A stretch of DNA of 64,000 bases from positions 310,001-374,000 of the forward strand of contig CAWDTS010000004.1 in assembly GCA_963805325.1 (NCBI GenBank), written 5' to 3'. Positions within the stretch are counted from its first letter, which is position 1. Each line of letters starts with the position of its first letter. Below are positions 33,675-44,073 of this stretch, piece after piece. Under the pieces are notes generated by a model. It worked only from the letters and a program-made list of their open reading frames with translations, ran no database searches and was not told the origin of the DNA. The stretch is from DASWJZ01 sp963805325 (lineage in GTDB: Bacteria > Pseudomonadota > Alphaproteobacteria > Rhizobiales > Afifellaceae). The translations under genes and the position numbers were made by a program.

Positions 33675-35021
33675 ATGAGGTTTGAACGGCCGTTATCGCC
33701 GGGTCATTTTCGCCTGACGCTGCTTCTGGCGGCAGTTGTCATCGCGATGGCGGGTGCCGCCGGGCACAGCGCATTCGCACAGTTGCGCGTGGACATCACG
33801 CAGGGCACGCCGCGCCCGATGCCGATCGCGATCCCGGCATTCGTCGGAGCGGCGGGCAGCGTCGACGAGATGAGCCAGAACGTCGCGCAGGTCGTGACCG
33901 CCGATCTCAAGCGCTCGGGGCTCTTCGCGCCTGTCGATCCGTCGGCTTTCATCGAGCCGGTCGTGCCGCCGACGATCACGCCGAACTTCGCCAACTGGCG
34001 TCCGCTCAACGCGCAGGCGCTCGTCTCGGGGAGCGTCGCTACGACAGGCGACGGGCGGATCATGGCCGAATACCGGCTGTGGGACGTGGTCTCCGGCCAG
34101 TACCTGGTGGGAAAGCAGTTCTTCGCTTCCCCGGACAACTGGCGGCGGCTCGCTCACATCATCGCCGATTCCGTCTACGAGCGGCTGACCGGCGAGAAGG
34201 GCTATTTCGACAGCCGCATCGCTTTCGTCGACGAGACGGGCAGCAAGGCGCAGCGTGTCAAGCGTCTCGCGATCATGGATCAGGATGGCGCCAACGTGCG
34301 CTATCTAACGGACGGCGAAGAGCTGGTGGTCACGCCGCGTTTCTCGCCCTCGCGGCAGGAACTCGCCTACGCCTCTCTCACCGGCGACAATTGGCACGTC
34401 TACGTGTTGAACATCGAGACGGGGCAGCGCGAGCTGATCGGGAATTTTCCCAACATGGCATTCAGCCCGCGCTTCTCGCCGGACGGCCAGCAGGTGGTGT
34501 TGTCGCTCGAGCAGGGCGGCAACGCCAACATCTATCGCCTCGATCTCAGGACGCGGCAGCTGACCCGACTGACTGACTCGCCGTCGATCGACACCGCGCC
34601 CTGCTATTCGCCGACCGGCACGCAGATCGCGTTTGAATCCGATCGCGGCGGCCAGCAGCAGATCTACGTGATGAGCGCGGACGGCGGACCGGCGCAGCGC
34701 ATCAGCTTCGGGACCGGCCGTTATGGAACGCCGGTGTGGTCGCCGCGCGGCGACCTGGTCGCCTTCACGAAGCAGGAAGAGGGCTCGTTCAAGATCGGCG
34801 TCATGAAGCCCGACGGTTCCGGCGAGCGCATCCTGACAGCCGGCTTCCACAACGAGGGCCCGACCTGGGCGCCGAACGGACGCGTACTGATGTTCTTCCG
34901 CGACAACCAGGGCGATGGGGGGCCACAGCTCTGGTCGGTCGACATCACCGGCTATAACGAGCAGATCGTACCGACGCCGAGCTTCGCGTCCGACCCGGCA
35001 TGGTCGCCGCTTCTCAGCTAG
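33675..35021 (+). CDS. tolB: Tol-Pal system periplasmic protein TolB
   Basis: This 448-residue protein has a signal peptide (FRLTLLLAAVVIAMAGAAGH to SAFAQ, about 12-36), an N-terminal domain (RVDITQGTPRPMPIAIPAF, SGLFAPVDPSAFIE) and a six-bladed beta-propeller built from repeats such as VTPRFSPSRQELAYAS, FSPRFSPDGQQVVLS and DTAPCYSPTGTQIAFESDRG. It binds Pal and TolA. I chose ATG 33675 because it immediately precedes the signal peptide; the longer frame overlaps tolA. Confidence 0.95.
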   Translation: MRFERPLSPGHFRLTLLLAAVVIAMAGAAGHSAFAQLRVDITQGTPRPMPIAIPAFVGAAGSVDEMSQNVAQVVTADLKRSGLFAPVDPSAFIEPVVPPTITPNFANWRPLNAQALVSGSVATTGDGRIMAEYRLWDVVSGQYLVGKQFFASPDNWRRLAHIIADSVYERLTGEKGYFDSRIAFVDETGSKAQRVKRLAIMDQDGANVRYLTDGEELVVTPRFSPSRQELAYASLTGDNWHVYVLNIETGQRELIGNFPNMAFSPRFSPDGQQVVLSLEQGGNANIYRLDLRTRQLTRLTDSPSIDTAPCYSPTGTQIAFESDRGGQQQIYVMSADGGPAQRISFGTGRYGTPVWSPRGDLVAFTKQEEGSFKIGVMKPDGSGERILTAGFHNEGPTWAPNGRVLMFFRDNQGDGGPQLWSVDITGYNEQIVPTPSFASDPAWSPLLS

Positions 35022-35113
35022 TCGCCATACTCCGTTAACCGTAAGCCTTGACCGCAGCTTAACCGTCGGATGGTTACCTCAACCCTAAGCCTTTACGCAT
35101 GGAGCTTCAGCAA

Positions 35114-35599
35114 ATGCCGTTAAGCCTGTCCGCCGGACGAATACTGGCGCTGTCGATGCTCGCGATCGGGCTTATTGTCGGTGGCTGCGCAAATCAGAAG
35201 ACGGCGATCGAATCCGGCGTGGCCGGAGCGCCGACGCCGGGAAGCCCGCAGGAATTCCAAGTATCAGTCGGTGACCGCGTCTTCTTCGAGACGGATTCGT
35301 CCGCCCTGACGGCGCAGTCGCAGGCGACGCTCGACCGCCAGGTGCAATGGCTCTCGCAGTATTCGCAGTATGCCTTCACCATCGAAGGCCACGCCGACGA
35401 GCGCGGCACGCGCGAATACAATCTCGCGCTCGGCGCCCGGCGTGCGAACGGGGTTCGCGACTACATGATCGCCCGCGGCATCGCGGCAAACCGCATTCAC
35501 ACTGTCTCTTATGGCAAGGAGCGGCCAGTTGCAGTCTGCGACGACATTTCCTGCTGGTCGCAGAACCGTCGTGCCGTCACGGCGCTGAACGGCGGCTGA
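35114..35599 (+). CDS. pal: Peptidoglycan-associated lipoprotein Pal
   Basis: This 161-residue outer-membrane lipoprotein has a signal sequence ending at the lipobox VGGC with C25 as the acylated residue. The OmpA-like domain binds peptidoglycan: VFFETDSSALT, FTIEGHADERGTREYNLALG and NRIHTVSYGKERP. Start 35114 is preferred because GGAG lies nine bases before it; ATG 35099 has no ribosome site. A terminator follows at 35621. Confidence 0.95.
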   Translation: MPLSLSAGRILALSMLAIGLIVGGCANQKTAIESGVAGAPTPGSPQEFQVSVGDRVFFETDSSALTAQSQATLDRQVQWLSQYSQYAFTIEGHADERGTREYNLALGARRANGVRDYMIARGIAANRIHTVSYGKERPVAVCDDISCWSQNRRAVTALNGG

Positions 35600-35620
35600 C
35601 CGATCTGCAACGCTACGCAA

Positions 35621-35660
35621 GGAAAGGCCCGCGTTATGCCGCGGGCCTTTCCATTTTCAC
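35621..35660 (+). terminator. Rho-independent terminator after pal
   Basis: GGAAAGGCCCGCG (35621-35633) pairs exactly with CGCGGGCCTTTCC (35640-35652) around a six-base loop, followed by ATTTTC. The T run is short, so readthrough into cpoB is possible. Confidence 0.85.
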
Positions 35661-35730
35661 CAATCAGCCGAAGTTTGGCCGAATTGGTCGTGCGGGTGTA
35701 AGAGGATGCGAACGCCCGGAGCTTCGGTCT

Positions 35731-36612
35731 ATGCCGCGCGCAATTTTCACGCTTCTCGCCACGTTTCTGCTGATTGCGCCCGCTGCTGCGCAGACGCAGC
35801 AGGAAGGCGAGATGCTGCTTTATATTCAGCAGCTTGAGCAGCGCGTCCGTGAGCTGACCGGCCAGAACGAGCAGCTCTCCTACCAGGTCAATCAGCTGCG
35901 CGGGCAAGTCGGTCTGCCGCCGCTCCCTGCTGGCCCTGAGCAGACGGGGGCGCTTAATCCGGCGCCCGGCGGCGCTGCGCCGGCGGACGCGAATCTCCCG
36001 CCGATGGCCCCACAAGATTATGGGCAACCTCCAGTCGCTGCCAACGCGCCCAACAACGCTGGCGCAGGTGCGCCCGTCGATCTTTCCACGCTCGCCGGCG
36101 GTACCGGTGCACAGCTTCTTGCACCTCCGGGCATGGAGCCGGCGCCCGTTGCACCGGCAGAACCGACCACCGACACGGCGATGGTCGCGCCGATGACGCC
36201 TCCTCGCACCACCGCGCTTTCCGGCTCCGCCCGTGACGAATACGACCTCGCCTACGGCTACATCCTGACCGGCGACTACGGTCTCGCCGAAGAAAGCTTC
36301 AAGACTTGGCTCGCGAGCTTCCCGAACGATCCACAGGCGGCGGATGCAGAGTTCTGGTTGGGCGAGAGCCATCTGCAACAGGGCGAATATCGCGACGCCG
36401 CGAATGCTTTCCTCTCCGTCTACAAGACTGCGCCGGACAGCACCAAGGGGCCGGATGCTCTCCTGAAACTTGGCGTCTCCCTGTCGGCGCTCGGCGAGAA
36501 GCCGGCCGCCTGTGCCACTTTCACCGAGCTCGGCCGCCGCTATCCGCAGGCCACCGAATCGGTGATGAGCCGCGTTCGTGACGAAAAGAAACGAGCCGGC
36601 TGTCCCGGCTAG
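35731..36612 (+). CDS. cpoB: Cell division coordinator CpoB (YbgF)
   Basis: This 293-residue periplasmic protein has a signal peptide (AIFTLLATFLLIAPAAAQ), a coiled-coil region (LYIQQLEQRVRELTGQNEQL), a low-complexity P/A linker (about 60-165) and C-terminal TPR repeats (DEYDLAYGYILTGDYGLAEE, AEFWLGESHLQQGEYRDAAN). It coordinates Tol function with peptidoglycan synthesis. ATG 35731 gives the signal peptide directly. Confidence 0.93.
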   Translation: MPRAIFTLLATFLLIAPAAAQTQQEGEMLLYIQQLEQRVRELTGQNEQLSYQVNQLRGQVGLPPLPAGPEQTGALNPAPGGAAPADANLPPMAPQDYGQPPVAANAPNNAGAGAPVDLSTLAGGTGAQLLAPPGMEPAPVAPAEPTTDTAMVAPMTPPRTTALSGSARDEYDLAYGYILTGDYGLAEESFKTWLASFPNDPQAADAEFWLGESHLQQGEYRDAANAFLSVYKTAPDSTKGPDALLKLGVSLSALGEKPAACATFTELGRRYPQATESVMSRVRDEKKRAGCPG

Positions 36613-37891
36613 CGCGCTGCAGCCGGAGCATCTCTTCCGGAAACTTTCCGGACGACGCGGACTGGTGCTCGCCGTTTCCGGCGGGGCCGATTCGACCGCG
36701 ATGATGCTGCTTGTCGCGCGCTGGGAGAAGCGGCCGCCCGTGCTTGTCGTCACCGTCGACCATGGGCTTCGACCCGAGGCGGCGGAGGAGACGCGGCGCG
36801 TCGCGGAGAATGCCGCGCGGCTCGGTCTTCCCTGGCGGATCATGACGGCACCTGAGCGATCGGAGGGCGGCAACCTTCAGGATTGGGCGCGGCGCGCGCG
36901 CTATTCCCTGCTTGTCGACGCGGCGATCGAGGCGGGCTTCGATACGATCGTCACCGCGCATCATCAGGACGATCAGGCCGAGACGTTTCTTCTCAGGTTG
37001 GCGCGCGGCTCTGGTGTCTATGGTCTTGCGGCGATGGCGGAGGAGGGGGAATCTCTAGGTATCCGACTTGCGCGTCCGCTTCTCTCCGTGCCGCGCTCCT
37101 TGCTGCGCGATGTCGCCACAGCAGGCGGACTCCCGATCGTGGACGATCCAAGCAACGAGGACGTTCGCTTCGACCGCGTGCGCGTGCGCGCGTCAATGCC
37201 GGAACTGCGGAAGATCGGGCTGACGCCGAAGCGCCTGGCGGAAACAGCCGGGCGACTGGGCCGTGCCGCCGCAGCTCTCGACCATTACGCGACGGCGCTC
37301 CTCAGGGACCACTTCGCGGCCGATCCGCTCGGCGTCGTCAGCGGGGACGCGAGCGCGCTTGCCGACGTGCCGGAGGAAGTTGTGCTTCGGGCGATCGCTC
37401 TGATCCTGAAGGTCGTCGGGGGCGCCGACTACACGCCGCGGCTTGACGCGGTCGAGGCGCTCCGCGCGGCGGTCCTTTCGGCCGGACCTTCGGGGAAGCT
37501 CAAGCGCACGCTTTCCGGCGTTGTCGTATCGCTTGCCGGCGACAGGCTGACGGCGCGGCGCGAATGGGGCCGGAAGGGCCTTCAGGATGCCGCTGCGCCG
37601 GCCGGCGCGACGCTTGTCTGGGATCGCCGCTTCGAGGTCGAGGTACCGTGCCTCAGGGGCGCCCTCAGCGTCGGGGCACTCGGGCGCTCGGAGCGCCGGC
37701 TCGGTGTCCAGGCGGCAGAGCGCGGCGCCGTCCAGGCGCTTCCCGGGCTGTACCGAAATGGAACGCTTGTCGCCGTCCCCCCGACCGTATATCCGGTTGA
37801 CCGGGGAGCACCGCTCAAGACCTTGGCCGTCGCCTGCATTGTGGGCCGACAGCTTGGGATTCCGGGCGAAAAGCCGGCTCGACCACAATGA
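36578..37891 (+). CDS. tilS: tRNA(Ile)-lysidine synthase TilS
   Basis: This 437-residue N-type PP-loop ATPase attaches lysine to C34 of tRNA-Ile2 (anticodon CAU). The PP-loop SGGADS is at 34-39, followed by VVTVDHGLRPEA and TAHHQDDQAETFLLRLARGSG, both family hallmarks. The start is GTG 36578, overlapping cpoB by 35 bases; a later start would cut into the sequence before the PP-loop. TilS beside ftsH is a conserved pairing. Confidence 0.94.
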   Translation: MTKRNEPAVPASALQPEHLFRKLSGRRGLVLAVSGGADSTAMMLLVARWEKRPPVLVVTVDHGLRPEAAEETRRVAENAARLGLPWRIMTAPERSEGGNLQDWARRARYSLLVDAAIEAGFDTIVTAHHQDDQAETFLLRLARGSGVYGLAAMAEEGESLGIRLARPLLSVPRSLLRDVATAGGLPIVDDPSNEDVRFDRVRVRASMPELRKIGLTPKRLAETAGRLGRAAAALDHYATALLRDHFAADPLGVVSGDASALADVPEEVVLRAIALILKVVGGADYTPRLDAVEALRAAVLSAGPSGKLKRTLSGVVVSLAGDRLTARREWGRKGLQDAAAPAGATLVWDRRFEVEVPCLRGALSVGALGRSERRLGVQAAERGAVQALPGLYRNGTLVAVPPTVYPVDRGAPLKTLAVACIVGRQLGIPGEKPARPQ

Positions 37892-37941
37892 ACACCATTT
37901 CGACCGGTTTCGATTGCAGGATCGCCTTGCGGCGGTTCTTC

Positions 37942-37970
37942 TTGGCATCAACGATGCTAGAACCTATTTA
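37942..37970 (+). promoter_or_regulatory. Candidate promoter of ftsH
   Basis: TTGGCA (37942-37947) and TATTTA (37965-37970) are 17 bases apart, and the ftsH start is 52 bases downstream. It looks like a housekeeping promoter rather than a clear RpoH site. Confidence 0.55.
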
Positions 37971-38022
37971 GGCTACGAAGGTTGGCGGCCTTCGAGTTGG
38001 CCCGCCCCCGGGGATCGACCGA

Positions 38023-39951
<1,929 letters not shown>

Positions 39952-40116
39952 GGCCGCCTGCAGCGCGCCGGCTGGCGCCTGAAACCATAGGTCATAATAA
40001 TTGAGGCGCGGGCCGCATCCGCGCCGCTATTCTGCGGCTTAGTTGCCGTGCGGCGGTGGCGGGCGTAACAGAGAACAACACCCATCGCCCGTGATTCGAC
40101 GAGGTGGGGAGCGAAC

Positions 40117-41469
40117 TTGGGCAAGCGCTACTTCGGAACCGACGGCATTCGGGGAAGAGCCAACGGCGTGATTACGCCGGAGCTTGCGATGCGAGTCGGG
40201 ATGGCCGCCGGCATCGTGTTCAGGAACGGCGAACATCGCCACCGCGTCATCATCGGCAAGGACACGCGGCTCTCCGGCTACATGATCGAGAACGCGCTCG
40301 TGTCCGGCTTCGCTTCCGTCGGCATGGACGTGCTCGTCACCGGCCCGATTCCGACACCCGCGATCGCCATGCTGACGCGCTCCATGCGCTGCGATCTCGG
40401 CGTCATGATCTCCGCCTCGCATAATCCTTACGACGACAACGGCATCAAGCTCTTCGGCGCGAACGGCTTCAAGCTTTCCGACGCACTGGAATCGGAGATC
40501 GAGGCGCTGATCGACGCCGACATCAAGAATCAACTGGCAAGCTCGGAGAAGATCGGTCGCGCGCATCGTATCGACGGCGTGCAGGACCGCTACATCGAGT
40601 TCGCCAAGCTCACGCTGCCGCGCACGCTGTCGCTGCAGGGGCTGAGAATCGTGATCGACTGCGCCAATGGCGCCGCCTATCGGGTCGCCCCGGAAGCGCT
40701 GTGGGAGCTCGGCGCAGAGGTCATCCCGCTCGGCGTCGACCCGGATGGTTTGAACATCAATCGCGACGTTGGATCGACGGCGCCTAAGGCGGTGGTCGAC
40801 AAGGTGCGTGAGATGCGCGCCGATCTCGGCATTGCGCTCGACGGCGACGCCGACCGCGTCGTCCTGATCGATGAGCGTGGCCGTGTCATCGACGGCGATC
40901 AGCTGATGGCAGTGGTCGCCAATTCCTGGCGTGAGGACGGGCGGCTCTCAAAGCCGGGCATCGTGGCCACGGTGATGTCGAATCTCGGCCTTGAGCGATA
41001 TCTCCGCAGCCTCGACCTGGCGCTTGTGCGCACTCCGGTCGGCGATCGCCATGTCGGCGAGGCGATGCGCGATGGCGGGTTCAATGTCGGCGGCGAGCAG
41101 TCGGGGCACATCATCCTCTCCGACTTCACCACGACCGGTGACGGGCTGATCGCGGCGCTGCAGGTGCTTGCCGTCATCCAGCGCGACGGCCGCCCGGCGA
41201 GCGAAGTCTGCCATCGCTTCGACCCGGTGCCGCAGATCATGAAGAACTTCCGCTACAAAGGCGGTCAGCCGCTTGAGAACGACCAGGTGAAGCGGGCGAT
41301 CTCCGACGCGGAAGCAAAGCTCAAGGGCGGTCGCCTGGTCATTCGTCCCTCCGGCACCGAGCCGGTCATCCGCGTCATGGGCGAGGGCGACAACATCGAC
41401 CTCGTCGAAGCGGTCGTGGACGACGTCGTCGCCGCGCTGGAAGGGGCTCCGGCCCGGCTGACGGCATAG
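40117..41469 (+). CDS. glmM: Phosphoglucosamine mutase GlmM
   Basis: This 450-residue enzyme converts glucosamine-6-phosphate to glucosamine-1-phosphate for peptidoglycan and LPS. The opening YFGTDGIRGRAN is diagnostic. The phosphorylated serine is S101 in MISASHNP, DGDADR near 242 binds the metal and RPSGTEPVIRVMGEG near the end binds the phosphate. Translation starts at TTG 40117 with GGGGAG upstream, since no ATG lies near the conserved start. ftsH-glmM adjacency is common. Confidence 0.95.
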   Translation: MGKRYFGTDGIRGRANGVITPELAMRVGMAAGIVFRNGEHRHRVIIGKDTRLSGYMIENALVSGFASVGMDVLVTGPIPTPAIAMLTRSMRCDLGVMISASHNPYDDNGIKLFGANGFKLSDALESEIEALIDADIKNQLASSEKIGRAHRIDGVQDRYIEFAKLTLPRTLSLQGLRIVIDCANGAAYRVAPEALWELGAEVIPLGVDPDGLNINRDVGSTAPKAVVDKVREMRADLGIALDGDADRVVLIDERGRVIDGDQLMAVVANSWREDGRLSKPGIVATVMSNLGLERYLRSLDLALVRTPVGDRHVGEAMRDGGFNVGGEQSGHIILSDFTTTGDGLIAALQVLAVIQRDGRPASEVCHRFDPVPQIMKNFRYKGGQPLENDQVKRAISDAEAKLKGGRLVIRPSGTEPVIRVMGEGDNIDLVEAVVDDVVAALEGAPARLTA

Positions 41470-41881
41470 CCAACCGCAAGACGCGATTCCTTCCGCGCTA
41501 TACAGTCAAGCCGATCGTCTACGCCATGCGTGAGGTGGCAACATTGGCCGTGTCGAAGCGGCGCTGAGCAATATCGCTGAAGTGCGGGGGCTGCGCTGCC
41601 TGAAGTGCTTAACGGCGCGTGCTGCCGCCAGATGCCGCAAGGTTACAAGTCTTACCGAAAGTTTAACGGAATTAGGTGGAACCGTTGACGGGGCGAATCC
41701 GAATTGCCGCAAAGCCGGGGGTTCACCGCGTTCTTGAGCTTCTCAAGTCATGACCATTTTAAACTCAGGCTTTGCTTTTGATTCACCATTAAACGCTTCT
41801 TAAGCATTCTTGTTTACCACGTTTTTCGTAACGGCGGTCGTGCTCCGCATCCAGCGCGCCGCAATTGCGAGAGGACGTGGA
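41470..41881 (+). promoter_or_regulatory. Long leader region of the outer-membrane protein gene, with candidate promoter
   Basis: This 412-base gap is AT-richer than its surroundings, especially from 41740 to 41820, and contains no credible gene. A candidate promoter is TTGATT (41778-41783), 17 bases, TAAGCA (41801-41806), about 75 bases before the barrel start. Abundant porin-like genes often have such leaders, which may also be sRNA targets. I saw no clear hairpin. Confidence 0.4.
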
Positions 41882-42652
41882 ATGTTCAACCTGAGCAAAC
41901 TAGCGCTTGTCGTCTGCGCGGGAGCCGTGACCGCCATACCGACGGCCAAGGCGGCCGACATGCCCGAACCCGTTCCGGCGGTCGTGTTGAAGGGCTGGTA
42001 CCTTCGCGGCGATATCGGCTACTCGAACCAGCGGGTCGACAGCCTCTACAACGCGCTCTACGACACGGCGGCTTCGGTTGACGGGGTCGCCCGCGACTTC
42101 ACGGGGGCGCCGTTCCTCGATCTTGGTATCGGCTATCGCTGGAACAGCTGGATTCGCTTCGACATCACCGGCGAGTACCGGTCGAAGTCGGAGTTCAACG
42201 GCCTCGACATCTATCTCCCGGCTGGCGGCCCGCCGACGCTGCCCGACAGCTACACTGCCAAGAAGTCGGAATGGCTGGCGCTCTTCAACGGCTACCTCGA
42301 CCTCGGCACCTGGCACGGCATTTCGCCCTTCATCGGTGCCGGCGTCGGCGCGGCGAACGTCAAGATTGCCGACTTCACCGACATCGGCATCGGCGTCGGC
42401 GGATTCCCGGCGGTCGCTTACGGCGGCACGCATGATCAGTGGAACCTGGCGTGGGCGCTCTACGCCGGTGTTGGCTTCGAAGTCACCGATGCGCTGACGC
42501 TTGAAGTGGCCTACCGCTACCTCGATCTTGGCGACGGCGCTTCCGGCGACCTCATCGCCTCCGACGGCACGAACAACGTCAACAACCCGATGAAGTTCAA
42601 GGACATCACCTCGCACGACGTGCGGCTCGGCTTTCGCTACGCCTTCTGGTGA
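41882..42652 (+). CDS. Outer-membrane beta-barrel protein (Omp25/31-like)
   Basis: This 256-residue protein has a signal peptide (LALVVCAGAVTAIPTAKA) and the typical KGWYLRGDIGYSN first strand of the rhizobial Omp25/Omp31 group. Alternating strands follow (FIGAGVGAANVKIADF, AWALYAGVGFEVTDALTLEV, YRYLDLGDGA) and the chain ends in an aromatic residue (RLGFRYAFW), the signal for barrel assembly. The ATG at 41882 has GAGAGGA upstream. A terminator follows 26 bases after the stop. It is probably an eight-stranded structural barrel. Confidence 0.9.
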   Translation: MFNLSKLALVVCAGAVTAIPTAKAADMPEPVPAVVLKGWYLRGDIGYSNQRVDSLYNALYDTAASVDGVARDFTGAPFLDLGIGYRWNSWIRFDITGEYRSKSEFNGLDIYLPAGGPPTLPDSYTAKKSEWLALFNGYLDLGTWHGISPFIGAGVGAANVKIADFTDIGIGVGGFPAVAYGGTHDQWNLAWALYAGVGFEVTDALTLEVAYRYLDLGDGASGDLIASDGTNNVNNPMKFKDITSHDVRLGFRYAFW

Positions 42653-42677
42653 TCGTCGGAACGTGCTGCTCCTTTGG

Positions 42678-42709
42678 GGGCGCGGCTCAAAAGGCCGCGC
42701 CCTTTTTCT
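42678..42709 (+). terminator. Rho-independent terminator after the outer-membrane protein gene
   Basis: GGGCGCGGC (42678-42686) pairs exactly with GCCGCGCCC (42694-42702) and is followed by TTTTTCTT. Confidence 0.9.
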
Positions 42710-42762
42710 TATGGCCGTGAACGCACACGTGACACGGCGGATGATTGACTTGGCAATGGGCG

Positions 42763-42829
42763 TCGGCTAGCCCCGCCAGTGGGACACCCCTCCCCAACGA
42801 GGGGCGCCTATCTGGAAGGGTAGCTGCAA
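42763..42829 (+). promoter_or_regulatory. Structured leader of serC, candidate serC RNA motif
   Basis: Directly before the serC start the leader contains CCCCTC/GAGGGG (42787-42792 with 42799-42804) and then CTATC/GGTAG around TGGAAG (about 42808-42823), the latter holding the only Shine-Dalgarno-like sequence. The composition and the position up to the start codon resemble the serC RNA motif described in alphaproteobacteria, thought to act in cis on serine biosynthesis. The 5' limit is uncertain. Confidence 0.55.
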
Positions 42830-44005
42830 ATGACGAACCTCGACAAACCGGCCGTGCGGCCGGCAAATCCTTGCTTCTCAACCGGCCCCACCGCGAAGCG
42901 GCCCGGCTGGTCCCCAGAAATCCTGAAGACGGCGCTGGTCGGGCGAGCGCATCGTTCGAAACCGGCAAAGGCGCGCCTGAAGCGCGCCATCGACGAGACG
43001 CGCCGTCTGCTGGGAGTCCCGGCCGACTACCGCATCGCGATTGTTCCGGCCTCCGACACTGGCGCGATGGAAATGGCGCTCTGGTCGCTGCTCGGCGCGC
43101 GCGGCGTCGAGTTGCTCGCGTGGGAGAGCTTTGGGCTTGGCTGGGTGACCGACGTCGTGAAGCAGCTGAAGCTCACGGACATCAGCGTGAAGAAGGCGGC
43201 CTACGGCGAGCTGCCCGACCTTGCGGATGTCGATTTCAGCCGCGATGTGGTCTTCACGTGGAACGGCACCACGTCCGGCGTGCGCGTGCCTGACGGCGGC
43301 TGGATCAAGGGCAGCCGCGCCGGGCTCACGATCTGCGACGCCACCAGCGCCGCCTTTGCGCAGCCGCTTCCCTTCGACAAGCTCGATGTCGTCACCTTCT
43401 CCTGGCAAAAGGTGCTCGGCGGCGAGGCGCAGCACGGCATGCTGGTTCTTTCGCCGCGGGCGATTGCGCGTCTGGAGAGCTACCAGCCGGCTTGGCCAAT
43501 GCCGAAGATCTTCCGGATGACGTCGGGCGGCAAGCTCACGGAAGGGCTGTTCGCCGGGGAGACCATCAACACGCCGTCGCTGCTCTGTCTCGAAGACTAT
43601 CTCGACGCGCTCGCCTGGGCCGATTCCATCGGCGGCATCGAAGCGCTTGTCGCGCGCGCAGACGCCAACACGAAAGTCCTCTCCGACTGGGTTGAACGGA
43701 CCGAGTGGATCGATTTCCTCGCCGGCGATCCGGCAACGCGCTCGAATACCTCCGTGTGTCTCGTGGTCGTCGATCCTGACGTGACGTCGCTTGATGCCGG
43801 CGCACAGGCAGCCTTCGCAAAGGCGCTGTCGGACCGCCTCGATGCGGAGGGGGTTGCCTACGACATCGCGTCCTATCGCGACGCGCCGCCCGGGCTCCGC
43901 ATCTGGTGCGGCGGAACGGTCGAGCGAGCGAATCTCGAGGCGCTGCTGCCGTGGCTCGACTGGGCGTTCGCGGAAGCGAAAGCCGGCCTGCGCAAAGCGG
44001 CCTGA
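42830..44005 (+). CDS. serC: Phosphoserine transaminase SerC (alphaproteobacterial type)
   Basis: This 391-residue PLP enzyme transfers an amino group from glutamate to 3-phosphohydroxypyruvate. The N-terminal NPCFSTGPTAKRPGW, FTWNGTTSGVRVPDG and DATSAAFAQPL mark the class-V phosphoserine aminotransferases; K194 in SWQKVLGGEAQHG should bind PLP. It is the second enzyme of serine synthesis, with the first (serA) 68 bases downstream. Its expression probably depends on the leader structure, which masks the ribosome site. Confidence 0.95.
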   Translation: MTNLDKPAVRPANPCFSTGPTAKRPGWSPEILKTALVGRAHRSKPAKARLKRAIDETRRLLGVPADYRIAIVPASDTGAMEMALWSLLGARGVELLAWESFGLGWVTDVVKQLKLTDISVKKAAYGELPDLADVDFSRDVVFTWNGTTSGVRVPDGGWIKGSRAGLTICDATSAAFAQPLPFDKLDVVTFSWQKVLGGEAQHGMLVLSPRAIARLESYQPAWPMPKIFRMTSGGKLTEGLFAGETINTPSLLCLEDYLDALAWADSIGGIEALVARADANTKVLSDWVERTEWIDFLAGDPATRSNTSVCLVVVDPDVTSLDAGAQAAFAKALSDRLDAEGVAYDIASYRDAPPGLRIWCGGTVERANLEALLPWLDWAFAEAKAGLRKAA

Positions 44006-44073
44006 TTCCGCGCGGCGGGCGTTTTCGCCCGCCTGCCTCTTCCAACATCTTCAAGAATCAAGGGGTCTTCCCG

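Noticed and set aside
35099..35113. ATG 35099 as pal start
   Set aside because: No Shine-Dalgarno precedes it. ATG 35114 has GGAG at the proper distance and gives a normal lipoprotein signal.
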